Part shown: positions 16,212 through 23,900 of the stretch, one piece after another
Layout: the number at the start of each line of letters is the position of its first letter
Numbering within the stretch: the stretch's first letter is position 1
Assembly: GCF_007097265.1 (NCBI RefSeq)
Contig: NZ_VJZP01000037.1
Span: forward strand, 1-37,019
Length of the DNA stretch: 37,019 nucleotides
Direction of reading: 5' to 3'
Origin: Flavobacterium gawalongense
GTDB lineage: Bacteria > Bacteroidota > Bacteroidia > Flavobacteriales > Flavobacteriaceae
Position numbers and translations under genes: made by a program
Notes under the pieces: model-generated
Seen by the model: the letters and a program-made list of their open reading frames with translations, nothing else
Database searches by the model: none
What the model was told of the DNA's origin: nothing

Positions 16212-17456
16212 TTAATTGGTCTGGCCAAGCTTCATTTGATTCGTGTTTTTGAATTTTTCTTTAAGAATCATCATGTCATTGCTAATTTTTTTATCCAAAA
16301 TCTTAGCATAATGTTGGGTAGTTTTTAAGTTGGTGTGTCCTAGCATTTTACTTACCGTTTCAATTGGCACGCCATTGGAAAGAGTCACTGTCGTCGCAAA
16401 AGTATGTCTGGCGATGTGAAAGGTAAGTTCTTTATTGATTTCGCATACATCGGCGATTTCTTTAAGATAGGCGTTCATTTTCTGATTGCTCAGGATAGGC
16501 AAAAGTCGGTTCTCATTAATACAGGTTGGATGATTTTTGTATTTATCGACGATTTCCATCGCCATGGGTAACAACGGAATCTTGGAAGTGGTGTCCGTTT
16601 TTTGACGGTTCTTAAAAATCCATTTGTCACCATCTATACCCAAACTAATATGGTTTTTTGTCAGCTGTTTTACGTCAACATACGCCAACCCGGTAAAGCA
16701 GCTGAAAATAAATATATCACGGACCATCGCTATTCTTTCTATTTTGAAATCCTTATTGATAATATTTTGAATTTCTTCTTCTGTCAAATACACCCGTTCC
16801 ACTTCTTTGACTTTTGATTTGTAATTAAAGAATGGATCCTTGTTCAACCATCCGTTGGCCAAACATTGGTTGATTATTTTGTGGAAGTTTTTGATGTATT
16901 TTACCGCCGTATTGTTGGCACAATTCCGAACGCTTCGCAAATAGAATTCGTATTCTGTAATGAAGGCATGGTCTATTTTGGAGATTTCGATATCGGACAC
17001 ATTATATTTCCATTGCAAAAAGTCTTTGGTGTGGCTGAGCGAGGTTTTGTATCTCTCTAGTGTGCCAGGAGCATATTCGATCCCGACAAGTTCCTCCATT
17101 TTTCGGTTGTGTTCTACGAATATAGGAATGAGCATGCGTCCACGTTCTTGGATTCCAAGCAGTTTGTTTTTGAAGATTTCAATGGTGAGAATTTCGTTTT
17201 GGTGTATCAATTCCATTTGGATGTCGAATATTTTCGCTTTCAGCAAATTTAGATATTCATTTAATGAACGAGCATCTTCTGTAGTGCCCTTCATTTTAGA
17301 CATTTCTGGAGACCATTTAGCGGAATCAATAAATTTTTTGGTACTGAACTCCATTCGTTTGCCATCAACGGTTAATCTTACATAGATTGGCAATTGACCC
17401 GCTGCATTAGGTTTTGTGCTCTTCGCATAAAAGTGCAATGTGATTTTTGTTTTCAT
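16212..17456 (-). CDS. Tyrosine recombinase (integrase), IntDOT-like
   Basis: The 414-aa length and order are typical of Bacteroidota integrases: an N-terminal arm-binding domain (TLHFYAKSTKPNAAGQLPIY, residues 4-23 region), a SAM-like core-binding domain (about 110-205) and a catalytic domain. Visible catalytic parts are HIARHTFATT (H-x-x-R), LGHTNLKTTQHY with the nucleophilic Tyr, and TGLAYVDV, where the usual box I Arg is Ala. A missing Arg I is known for the CTnDOT integrase, which has Ser there. The gene starts 271 bases from the tRNA-Ser 3' end, a common target. It should catalyse integration and excision of the module to its left. The left attachment site was not found. Confidence 0.92.
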   Translation of the reverse strand: MKTKITLHFYAKSTKPNAAGQLPIYVRLTVDGKRMEFSTKKFIDSAKWSPEMSKMKGTTEDARSLNEYLNLLKAKIFDIQMELIHQNEILTIEIFKNKLLGIQERGRMLIPIFVEHNRKMEELVGIEYAPGTLERYKTSLSHTKDFLQWKYNVSDIEISKIDHAFITEYEFYLRSVRNCANNTAVKYIKNFHKIINQCLANGWLNKDPFFNYKSKVKEVERVYLTEEEIQNIINKDFKIERIAMVRDIFIFSCFTGLAYVDVKQLTKNHISLGIDGDKWIFKNRQKTDTTSKIPLLPMAMEIVDKYKNHPTCINENRLLPILSNQKMNAYLKEIADVCEINKELTFHIARHTFATTVTLSNGVPIETVSKMLGHTNLKTTQHYAKILDKKISNDMMILKEKFKNTNQMKLGQTN

Positions 17457-17583
17457 AGTTGGTAACCTTTTAATTAGTAATCAATTTAAATTTCTATACA
17501 AAGCCAAACAAGATGTTCAAATAGAGAACGCATCAATAAACATGTTGCTGAACCCTTTGCTTGTAAGGCTTAAGCCGATTTAG

Positions 17584-17617
17584 CGAGACCCTAGATTTGA
17601 GATTTTCTAGGGTCTCG
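17584..17617. repeat. 11-bp inverted repeat upstream of the integrase
   Basis: CGAGACCCTAG (17584-17594) and CTAGGGTCTCG (17607-17617) are exact reverse complements with a 12-base loop, and imperfect pairing continues outward (AAGCC/GGCT). It lies between the integrase start and the tRNA terminator, so it may be a terminator, an arm-type integrase site or part of the attachment region. Confidence 0.5.
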
Positions 17618-17673
17618 ATTTTGGCTCTTAAAAGATGAGATTTGATGACTAATTTGACTATGTCGTAAAAGTA

Positions 17674-17707
17674 AAAACCCCGTAAATCCTAAGATTTACG
17701 GGGTTTT
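17674..17707 (-). terminator. Terminator downstream of tRNA-Ser
   Basis: AAAACCCCGTAAATC (17674-17688) pairs with GATTTACGGGGTTTT (17693-17707) around CTAA. Read on the minus strand it follows the tRNA by 20 bases and ends in a T run, an intrinsic terminator. Confidence 0.85.
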
Positions 17708-17727
17708 GATACCATTTGTTTTTATAC

Positions 17728-17815
17728 TGGCAGAGAGGATGGGATTCGAACCCACGTTATGTTACCATAAACACGCTTTCCAAGCGTGCGCCTTCAGCCA
17801 CTCGGCCACCTCTCT
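17728..17815 (-). tRNA. tRNA-Ser (anticodon GGA), CCA encoded
   Basis: On the minus strand the acceptor AGAGAGG pairs with CCTCTCT, followed by discriminator G and an encoded CCA. The D-arm has GCCGAGTGGCTGAAGGC, the anticodon stem is CACGC/GCGTG with loop TTGGAAA (GGA), there is a long class II variable arm (TTTATGGTAACATAAC), and the T-arm is GTGGG-TTCGAAT-CCCAT. The long variable arm and GGA fix it as serine. It reads UCC and UCU codons. Its 3' end faces the integrase gene, the usual orientation for a tRNA-targeting element. Confidence 0.96.
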
Positions 17816-17877
17816 ATTTTTATTTAAGGTTGCAAAGAACACAAAAAAAACTGACTTAGAAAAGTAAAAACTGAATA

Positions 17878-18906
17878 TTATACCATTTCGCCTCGTAAAG
17901 CTGTTTCAAAGATAGTTTTGAAGTCTTTTGGAGCAATTTTTTGGCTCAATAAATACATTAATTTTGTGATTGCCGCTTCGGTAGTGATGTCTTTACCTGA
18001 AATCACTCCTATTTTTTTCATTCCAGTACTAGTTTCATAATGTCCCATACTAACGCTTCCTCCAGAACATTGGGTAACATTGATGATGTATAATCCTTTC
18101 TCAATCGCTTTTCTTAAAAGGTCTATAAACCAATCTTCAGTAGGAGCATTTCCGGCTCCATAGGTTTCTAAAACAATTCCTTTAAGATTTTGAATATTAA
18201 AAATAGCTGATAAAACAGTTTCACTTATTCCGGGAAACATTTTTATAATGGCCACATGATTGTCTAAAATTTTATGAACCTTTAATTTTCTAACCCTTGG
18301 TATCGGTAAAAATAATTCGGGATTCATATTTAGATGTACGCCAGATTCTACCAAAGAAGGGTAATTCGGGGATGTAAATGCTTTGAAATGTTCTGCATTT
18401 ATTTTTGTCGTTCTGTTACCACGATATAATTTGTATTCAAAATAAAGACAAACTTCTCTTATTACAGCTTTTCCATTTTCACGTAAAGAAGCAATTTGAA
18501 TTGCAGTAATCAGATTCTCTTTGGCATCCGTACGTAAATCCCCAATAGGCAATTGTGATCCGGTAAAAATGACTGGTTTTGATAAATTTTCGAGCATAAA
18601 ACTCAATGCCGATGCTGAATATGACATCGTGTCCGAACCGTGAAGCACTACAAATCCATCAAATTCAGCATAATTTTCTTCGATAATTGAAGCAATTTTA
18701 GCCCACTCTTGAGGATTCATATTGGAGGAATCGATGGGGTTTTCAAAAGAAATAGTCTCTATCTCGCAGTCCAATTGTTTCAATTCGGGAATTCTCTGCA
18801 ATAATTTACTAAAATTAAAAGCCTTGAGCGCACCCGTTTCAAAATCTTTCCTCATACCAATGGTTCCACCAGTATAGATTAGAAGTATTTTGGCTTTAGA
18901 TAACAT
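17878..18906 (-). CDS. ansA: L-asparaginase, type I (cytoplasmic)
   Basis: This 342-aa protein matches AnsA over its full length and has no signal peptide. YTGGTIGM contains the nucleophilic Thr15, and VVLHGSDTMSYSASALSFML carries the second catalytic triplet (Ser in place of the Thr of E. coli AnsA, then Asp). LYRGNRTTK has the family Lys region. The enzyme hydrolyses asparagine to aspartate and ammonia in the cytoplasm. Its ATG overlaps the acyltransferase stop by 11 bases, so the two are translationally coupled, and tatD lies upstream in the same direction. Confidence 0.95.
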   Translation of the reverse strand: MLSKAKILLIYTGGTIGMRKDFETGALKAFNFSKLLQRIPELKQLDCEIETISFENPIDSSNMNPQEWAKIASIIEENYAEFDGFVVLHGSDTMSYSASALSFMLENLSKPVIFTGSQLPIGDLRTDAKENLITAIQIASLRENGKAVIREVCLYFEYKLYRGNRTTKINAEHFKAFTSPNYPSLVESGVHLNMNPELFLPIPRVRKLKVHKILDNHVAIIKMFPGISETVLSAIFNIQNLKGIVLETYGAGNAPTEDWFIDLLRKAIEKGLYIINVTQCSGGSVSMGHYETSTGMKKIGVISGKDITTEAAITKLMYLLSQKIAPKDFKTIFETALRGEMV

Positions 18907-20032
18907 TGTGGTATTTTAATTTATTCACTACAGGATTGGCATACATCGCAAGAAACCCTTCCAAAGCTACTGGATTATCATGGTCAATACGCATTTCTAA
19001 CCTACGCCCAAAAAGTGATTTTTCGTTTTCTGTGTATAAATGCGAATAGGTATTGGTTTTATTAACGATATCATACGCGATATAATTCGTTGGCCACAAC
19101 TTATAATTGCTTAATATCGCATCATCAATAACTTGTGCTAATGCCACTATCTGCTTGTTCGAATTGTCATTTTCAGCAATAATTGCATCTATTTCTGTAT
19201 CTAAAACTTTCCCTACGTGAATATGAATTCTTTTCTTCTGTCCCAAAGCACCACTAAGAATTGTCATGAAATCTTCATTTTTTTCTTTAATGTAAACTTC
19301 ATTATTGGCTTCAGCCATTAATTGAGGCATTTTCAAAGCATCAGTCGGATCATATTCATACGAAATAGAAACGGGCACAATTTTGATTTTCTTGAAATAA
19401 TCCATCAAATTCTTTTCATCAGAAGCCATACCCAGCATTTTCAAAACACCTGGATTTGTAGCATCATTCCCATCTTTAGTCCTTCCTTCACGTTGTGCAA
19501 TCCAAACCGAACGGTTTTCATGAAGCAACAAATGACCAATATATTCTGACAAGAGCTTTGAACTTTGTAACATTTCCCTTGGCGTTAAGCCCCGTTGAAC
19601 AAGAAAATTACGGTTCAGTTTTGCCAATATCTTTAAAAAAGATTTTTTTACTAAATTATCTCCAATTGCCGAAGCCGTCATCACTAATCCGTGCTCAAAT
19701 AAAGCAGCATTCAATAAAGTGGTATCTAAAAGAATGTCACGATGGTTCGAAATAAATAAATAAGAGGTATTCGGTTCTAAATTTTCGAAGCCTGAAGTTG
19801 TCAATCCTTCGGAACTTTTTTCCAGTACCTTTTGAACTGATTGATAGATAAAATTGCATTGAAAATCACGAATAGAATGCGTTTTTCTGAGTTGTTCTTT
19901 CCAAACTTCGTCAGCAACATCTGGAAAAGAAAAATTCATTAATGCCTTCATCATCGGATGATGAATCACATCTTGAAGAGCCTCGTTTATTTCGGAGTCA
20001 TAAAATGGCCGAATAGCGTCAAATTTCTGCAT
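18896..20032 (-). CDS. 1-acyl-sn-glycerol-3-phosphate acyltransferase family protein
   Basis: The ATG at 20030-20032 (MQKFDAIRPFYD) gives 378 aa. An upstream in-frame start would add 12 residues (MFICPHKHRKLT) that do not look native. The acyltransferase signature is ISNHRDILLD (His97), followed by LNRNFLVQRG, VWIAQREGRTKDGND (glycerophosphate-binding type) and KIVPVSISYEY. This matches the PlsC-like superfamily, in a larger Bacteroidota form. It probably acylates a lipid precursor at the inner-membrane face, though the exact acceptor is unknown. It is coupled to ansA by an 11-base overlap and follows tatD by 65 bases. Confidence 0.85.
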   Translation of the reverse strand: MQKFDAIRPFYDSEINEALQDVIHHPMMKALMNFSFPDVADEVWKEQLRKTHSIRDFQCNFIYQSVQKVLEKSSEGLTTSGFENLEPNTSYLFISNHRDILLDTTLLNAALFEHGLVMTASAIGDNLVKKSFLKILAKLNRNFLVQRGLTPREMLQSSKLLSEYIGHLLLHENRSVWIAQREGRTKDGNDATNPGVLKMLGMASDEKNLMDYFKKIKIVPVSISYEYDPTDALKMPQLMAEANNEVYIKEKNEDFMTILSGALGQKKRIHIHVGKVLDTEIDAIIAENDNSNKQIVALAQVIDDAILSNYKLWPTNYIAYDIVNKTNTYSHLYTENEKSLFGRRLEMRIDHDNPVALEGFLAMYANPVVNKLKYHNVI

Positions 20033-20097
20033 TGTTAGTTTTCTATGTTTGTGTGGGCAAATGAACAAAAAAAAAGTTAAAATAAAGTAAATTTGTT

Positions 20098-20877
20098 TTA
20101 AATCCCAAAAATTGCTTTAGAATTCTCCGTTGTTATTGCCGCAATTTCATTTGGCGTTAGACCATAAATTTCGGATAACTTGTTTACAACATTTACAAGA
20201 TAGCTGCTTTCATTTCTTTTTCCTCTATAAGGAATGGGCGCTAAATAAGGGGAATCCGTTTCTAAAACGATGTGTTTCAAATCTATTTGATTCAAAAATT
20301 GATCAATTTTTCCGTTTTTGAAAGTCACTACACCACCTATTCCAAGCTTCATATTATACGAAATTGCCTGTAATGCTTGCTCATAAGTTCCAGAGAAACA
20401 ATGAAAAATTCCGAATAAGTCAGCTGATTTTTCGGCTTCCAGAATTTCGAATATGGCGTCAAAAGCTTCGCGGCAATGAATCACGATAGGCAACTTATAT
20501 TGTTTTGCCAGTTGAATTTGTCTTCTGAAAGCAATTTGTTGCTGTGGCAAATGCGTTTTATCCCAATACAAATCAATTCCAATTTCGCCAACGGCATAGA
20601 ATTTTCTTTTCGCCAATTCCTCTTCCACATGTTGCAACTCTTCCAGATAATTGTCTTTTACATAAGTAGGATGCAAACCCATCATCAAGAACACATTATC
20701 AGGATATTTTTTTTCCAATTCGTACATTGAATCCGTGCAAGTAGAATCGATTGCAGGAATGAAAAAACGGGAAACTCCGGCATCGATGGCTCTTTGAATC
20801 ATCTCGTTTCGGTCTTGATTGAATTCCTCAGAATATAAATGAGTATGCGTATCGGTGATTATTGTTTTTGTTTCCAA
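20098..20877 (-). CDS. tatD: TatD family metal-dependent hydrolase (DNase)
   Basis: The 259-aa length is standard for TatD. Metal ligands are visible: THTHLY (His11, His13), GEIGIDLYWD (Glu), VIHCREAF (His), FHCFSG (His) and LETDSPYLAP (Asp). TatD proteins are TIM-barrel hydrolases with 3'-5' exonuclease or deoxyribonuclease activity, linked to DNA repair and turnover. It is probably the first gene of a tatD-acyltransferase-ansA operon. A TAnnTTTG-like box lies 18 bases before the ATG. Confidence 0.93.
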   Translation of the reverse strand: METKTIITDTHTHLYSEEFNQDRNEMIQRAIDAGVSRFFIPAIDSTCTDSMYELEKKYPDNVFLMMGLHPTYVKDNYLEELQHVEEELAKRKFYAVGEIGIDLYWDKTHLPQQQIAFRRQIQLAKQYKLPIVIHCREAFDAIFEILEAEKSADLFGIFHCFSGTYEQALQAISYNMKLGIGGVVTFKNGKIDQFLNQIDLKHIVLETDSPYLAPIPYRGKRNESSYLVNVVNKLSEIYGLTPNEIAAITTENSKAIFGI

Positions 20878-20895
20878 GTCTAAAGTTTAAGGGTA

Positions 20896-20903
20896 CAAAA
20901 ATA
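20896..20903 (-). promoter_or_regulatory. Possible Bacteroidota -7 box for tatD
   Basis: On the minus strand this reads TATTTTTG, matching TAnnTTTG, 18 bases before the tatD ATG. No well-spaced -33 TTTG partner is seen, so the call is weak. Confidence 0.3.
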
Positions 20904-20964
20904 CAAGAATAAAACTACTAGAAAAAGTGGTTACGCAAAGATTAATTAAAGTCCATTTAGTGGT

Positions 20965-21042
20965 TTTGTCATTCCGACGAAGGAGGAATCTCACACAACA
21001 AGATCCACGTTGATGAGATTCCTCCTTCGTCGGAATGACAAA
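20965..21042. repeat. 29-bp perfect inverted repeat, dispersed element
   Basis: Arms 20965-20993 and 21014-21042 are exact reverse complements with a 20-base spacer. The right arm reads TGAGATTCCTCCTTCGTCGG followed by AATGACAAA. A diverged single arm occurs at 31983-32010. It lies just after the anti-sigma-like gene and before tatD, so it may also serve as a terminator. Confidence 0.85.
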
Positions 21043-21058
21043 TTTGCAGTAAACACTT

Positions 21059-21778
21059 TTAATCCAATTCCTTCAATAATTCCTGAACTTGATCATAATC
21101 CTCGTAATCCGAAGGAATCGTCAACAGGATTTCCTTACATGATTTATAGTCTTTCTGTTTTAATTTAGATAAGGCAAGACTCCAAATTGCTTTATTTTTA
21201 TAAATAGAAGTTCCTGATTTCAGTTCATTAAAAACAACTTCTGCATCTTTAATCTTATTGGCTTCCAACAATGAAATTCCATAAAAATATTGAATTTCAG
21301 GTGTTTTTTTCTCTTTCAAAACCGCTTCAAAAAACGGAATGGCTGCTTTATATTTTTTTGCATTGAAAGTTTCTTCTGCTTGTTTCAAATTTTTATCAAC
21401 ATCCCCTCTTTCGGTAAAATAAGCATTCTCATATTGATTAAAATCTTCAAAATTTGGATTTGGATTAAAAAGAAACAACCCAATCAAAACAGTAACCGAC
21501 GCGGCAATCAAATAAATCCAAGGTTTAAAGTTGATTACTTTTGGTTTCGAAGCTTTAAAATGCGCATTAGAAATCGATTTTAAATTTTCTTTGAAACTGT
21601 CAAACTCATCAGCATTACCAAATTTATTTTCCAAATGAAGATTCAATTCCTTAAAAGTTTCAAATGCCGAAGCCAGTTCCGGGTCTTCAGACAACTCTTT
21701 CTCGAACTTTACTTTTTCTTCGGCAGACAGTTCGTCCTGAAGATATTGATCGAATACGATGTAGCGTTCCTCGTTCAT
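21059..21778 (-). CDS. Membrane TPR protein, putative anti-sigma factor
   Basis: The 239-aa protein begins with an anti-sigma-like region (residues 1-50: IVFDQYLQDELSAEEKVKFE, a zinc-less ASD-like helix pair). It has one transmembrane segment at about 86-105 (WIYLIAASVTVLIGLFLF) and a C-terminal TPR part (KKYKAAIPFFEAVL, DYKSCKEILL). The predicted topology puts the N terminus in the cytoplasm and the TPRs in the periplasm. It starts 2 bases after the ECF sigma stop, the usual place for an anti-sigma partner. Regulated proteolysis of such proteins commonly releases the sigma factor. Sequence alone does not prove binding. Confidence 0.75.
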   Translation of the reverse strand: MNEERYIVFDQYLQDELSAEEKVKFEKELSEDPELASAFETFKELNLHLENKFGNADEFDSFKENLKSISNAHFKASKPKVINFKPWIYLIAASVTVLIGLFLFNPNPNFEDFNQYENAYFTERGDVDKNLKQAEETFNAKKYKAAIPFFEAVLKEKKTPEIQYFYGISLLEANKIKDAEVVFNELKSGTSIYKNKAIWSLALSKLKQKDYKSCKEILLTIPSDYEDYDQVQELLKELD

Positions 21779-21780
21779 GG

Positions 21781-22365
21781 CTAAGTTATTTTTAAAGATT
21801 TAAAACGATTGTTTTCCTGAATCCATTGGGTTAACTGGCCGATACACAATGATTTTTTCTTGCGGACATAACCATAAGTCACATTGAGTTTCTCCGCCAC
21901 CTCCTCCATAGATTTAATGGTAAAACTCAATTTCAACAACTCTTGACATTTGTCGCCCAGTTTTTGAAACATCGCATCAAAAAGCTGTTGTTTCTCCTCG
22001 AATGCTTCGGTTTGCGTGACCATTTCCTCAGTGGGTTCATTATTAGATGCGAAATCCTCGTCAATTGTTACCCCTTTATTCGAAGACTTTTTCAATTCAT
22101 TCAACCATTTTCTTTTGCATAACAAAAAAAAGTACGCATCAAACGGGCAAGTAAGTTGCAATTTATTGGCTTTTGCCTGATTGAAAAGCAAAATCATGAT
22201 TTCCTGAACCACATCTTGGGCCTGATCTTCATCGCCTGAATTATTCCTTATATAAGAAACCACTTTGGGAACAAACTTCTTATAAATCGATTGGATGATT
22301 GCCGAGTTATTATTAGCAAGACCCTCTATATAAATTTGATCGGGATGAATCGCATTGTTAGCCAT
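21781..22365 (-). CDS. ECF-type RNA polymerase sigma factor
   Basis: The 194-aa protein has a sigma-70 region 2 (residues about 25-95: FVPKVVSYIRNNSGDEDQAQ, then DVVQEIMILLF) and a region 4 helix-turn-helix (about 130-185: LLKLSFTIKSMEEVAEKLNV, then TYGYVRKKKSLCIGQL). The spacing and size are those of an ECF sigma factor. The downstream gene encodes a membrane anti-sigma-like protein. Upstream, the divergent region holds repeated GGGTAACAATT motifs (22421, 22568; GGGGTGACAATT at 22638) that could include its own target promoters. The divergent lipoprotein and the CHAT cluster beyond are candidate regulon members. Confidence 0.88.
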   Translation of the reverse strand: MANNAIHPDQIYIEGLANNNSAIIQSIYKKFVPKVVSYIRNNSGDEDQAQDVVQEIMILLFNQAKANKLQLTCPFDAYFFLLCKRKWLNELKKSSNKGVTIDEDFASNNEPTEEMVTQTEAFEEKQQLFDAMFQKLGDKCQELLKLSFTIKSMEEVAEKLNVTYGYVRKKKSLCIGQLTQWIQENNRFKSLKIT

Positions 22366-22393
22366 AAAAAACTTTTTATTAGCTAATGTAAAA

Positions 22394-22442
22394 AAGAATC
22401 TGAAATAAATTCAGATTAAAGGGGTAACAATTATAAAACCAA
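22394..22442. repeat. Direct repeat copy A in the sigma/lipoprotein gap
   Basis: This 49-base unit recurs at 22611-22659 with two differences. It contains an 8-bp stem (AATCTGAA/TTCAGATT, 22397-22417) followed by GGGGTAACAATT. Confidence 0.8.
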
Positions 22443-22479
22443 TTTGATATAACCATATAAAACAATAAGAATCAATACT

Positions 22480-22548
22480 ATGAAAAGACACCTAAAAAAA
22501 ATCGGACGCCTCTTCATTAATAAACTTTGGGCATTAATTACTCGATAA
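22480..22548 (+). CDS. Possible 22-aa cationic amphipathic peptide
   Basis: ATG at 22480 opens a 22-codon frame ending at TAA 22546-22548. It begins MKRHLKKIGRLF and ends WALITR, with eight Lys/Arg residues, one His and no acidic residue, so it could fold as an amphipathic helix. Its first codons resemble those of the lipoprotein at 22711 (MKSNLKNIGLLF), so it may be a decayed duplicate of that signal peptide rather than a real peptide gene. There is no independent evidence of translation. Confidence 0.3.
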   Translation: MKRHLKKIGRLFINKLWALITR

Positions 22549-22610
22549 TAAAAAATTCAAAAATAAAGGGTAACAATTTAAACCGGAAGTTGATATAACA
22601 ATGAAACCAA

Positions 22611-22659
22611 AAGAATCTGAAATAAATTCAGATTAAAGGGGTGACAATTACAAAACCAA
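22611..22659. repeat. Direct repeat copy B in the sigma/lipoprotein gap
   Basis: The same 49-base unit as at 22394, 47 of 49 identical, ending about 50 bases before the lipoprotein ATG. A partial copy with GGGTAACAATT and a similar TTGATATAAC downstream lies at 22568-22600. The layout suggests tandem duplication of a promoter region. Confidence 0.8.
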
Positions 22660-22710
22660 AAGCATCTATTACTAAAAACTATTAAACAACAATTTAAAAA
22701 ATTAGAAACC

Positions 22711-23691
22711 ATGAAATCAAATTTAAAAAACATCGGATTATTATTCTTAGCAACAATCGCTTTAGTTAGCTGTAACAACGATGACGACGACGCAACTATT
22801 TTACCTCCATCGGCCGCAGAATTTGCAGCCGTCAGAAAAGAAGCTCTAGAAGCACAAACCCAAAAATTTACGATGACTGCAGGAACTGGAGTAATCACTT
22901 TAACCTCCGCAAAAGGAGTGAAAATAAACATAAACGGTGACTGTTTGACCAAAGCAGGAAACCCAGTAACAGGAACCGTTGACGTAGAATTCGTTGAACT
23001 ATTCGACAAAGGAAATATGCTGGTAACTAATAAACCAACTATGGGTATAATGGCAGATGGAAATAGAAATTTATTGATTTCCGGCGGAGAATTCTTTATC
23101 AAGGCAACACAAGGTGGTGTTGCACTTGCAACTACCTGTAACATTAATCTAATGGTTCCCGCAAGTTTGACAGACGGTGTAGATGCTGCAATGACATTCT
23201 GGACTGGAATTATAGATGCTAATGGAGACTTGGCCTGGAAAGATGCCAGAGATGCAGCTGGAACAAATGGCGGTAAAGGCGGCGTACAAGCAGAAGGAAA
23301 TAACTATTATGTGTCTTTTGGAAACTTTGGCTGGACAAATGTTGATAAATTTTACAGTGACCCAAGGCCTAGAACCACCATTCTTGCTGACGCTCCTGAC
23401 GGTTACGATAACAACAATAGCGCGATTTATTTATCTTACGATGGCGAAGGACAAAATGCACTTGCAAAATTAGACACCTACACTGCAGCCGGATTATTCA
23501 GCGAACACTACGGCCAAATTCCAATAGGTTTAGCATGTCACGTGATTTTTGCAACCGAAGATAACGGACAATGGAGATACGCCATCAAAGCCGTTACCGT
23601 TCAGGCAAACGATGTGTACACTTTCACTTTAGCCGAAACAACTTTAGGTACCGAAGCCCAATTAGTAGCCGCAATCAATGCAATACAATAA
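22711..23691 (+). CDS. Lipoprotein with ZU5-like beta domain
   Basis: The 326-aa protein has a type II signal peptide with lipobox Cys21 (IALVSC), followed by NNDDDDAT, an acidic stretch typical of surface-exposed lipoproteins in Bacteroidota. A beta-rich domain follows (about residues 50-160: GVKININGDCLTKAGNPVTG, later ISGGEFFIKATQGG), resembling the ZU5-like domain of the broken gene at 10774. The rest is unrecognised. It is divergent from the ECF sigma gene and followed by a strong terminator, so it is a single transcription unit and a candidate sigma target through the GGGTAACAATT repeats. Confidence 0.8.
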   Translation: MKSNLKNIGLLFLATIALVSCNNDDDDATILPPSAAEFAAVRKEALEAQTQKFTMTAGTGVITLTSAKGVKININGDCLTKAGNPVTGTVDVEFVELFDKGNMLVTNKPTMGIMADGNRNLLISGGEFFIKATQGGVALATTCNINLMVPASLTDGVDAAMTFWTGIIDANGDLAWKDARDAAGTNGGKGGVQAEGNNYYVSFGNFGWTNVDKFYSDPRPRTTILADAPDGYDNNNSAIYLSYDGEGQNALAKLDTYTAAGLFSEHYGQIPIGLACHVIFATEDNGQWRYAIKAVTVQANDVYTFTLAETTLGTEAQLVAAINAIQ

Positions 23692-23710
23692 CTTCCAAAA
23701 TAAATTTTTA

Positions 23711-23742
23711 AAAAAGTGGTGATTTGCTCACCACTTTTTTTT
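23711..23742 (+). terminator. Terminator of the lipoprotein gene
   Basis: AAAAAGTGGTGA (23711-23722) pairs with TCACCACTTTTT (from 23728) around TTTGC and is followed by a T run. Confidence 0.9.
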
Positions 23743-23802
23743 ACTTTTAAAAAATAATTTCAATTTATCCTGAGTCATTTTGAGAACAAACGAGTTAGTA
23801 AT

Positions 23803-23889
23803 TTGGAGCTAATCCTGCTATCCGTTGCAATCTTTTTGCCCGCCAAAAAAGCGAACAAAAAGGATTTACTCTGCTATCAGGGCTAAAAC
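23803..23889. repeat. Structured intergenic repeat (TTGGAGCTAATCC...GGCTAAAAC)
   Basis: The unit starts TTGGAGCTAATCCTGCTATC and ends CTATCAGGGCTAAAAC. AATC-TTTTTG pairs with CAAAAAGGATT around a short loop, and TGCTATC is repeated on both flanks. From memory, near-identical sequences are scattered through Flavobacterium genomes. It ends 11 bases before the PKD protein ATG, so it may carry a processing or regulatory hairpin. Confidence 0.5.
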
Positions 23890-23900
23890 CGTCCCCGATT

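Noticed and set aside
16960..17385. 141-codon plus-strand ORF
   Set aside because: Antisense to the integrase, whose domains and catalytic motifs are clear.
22394..22659. CRISPR-like repeats
   Set aside because: Only two full copies, unequal spacing, coding-like and promoter-like content, and no cas genes.
22578..23144. Long minus-strand ORF over the lipoprotein gene
   Set aside because: It is antisense to the lipoprotein with its clear signal peptide and lacks protein-like features.
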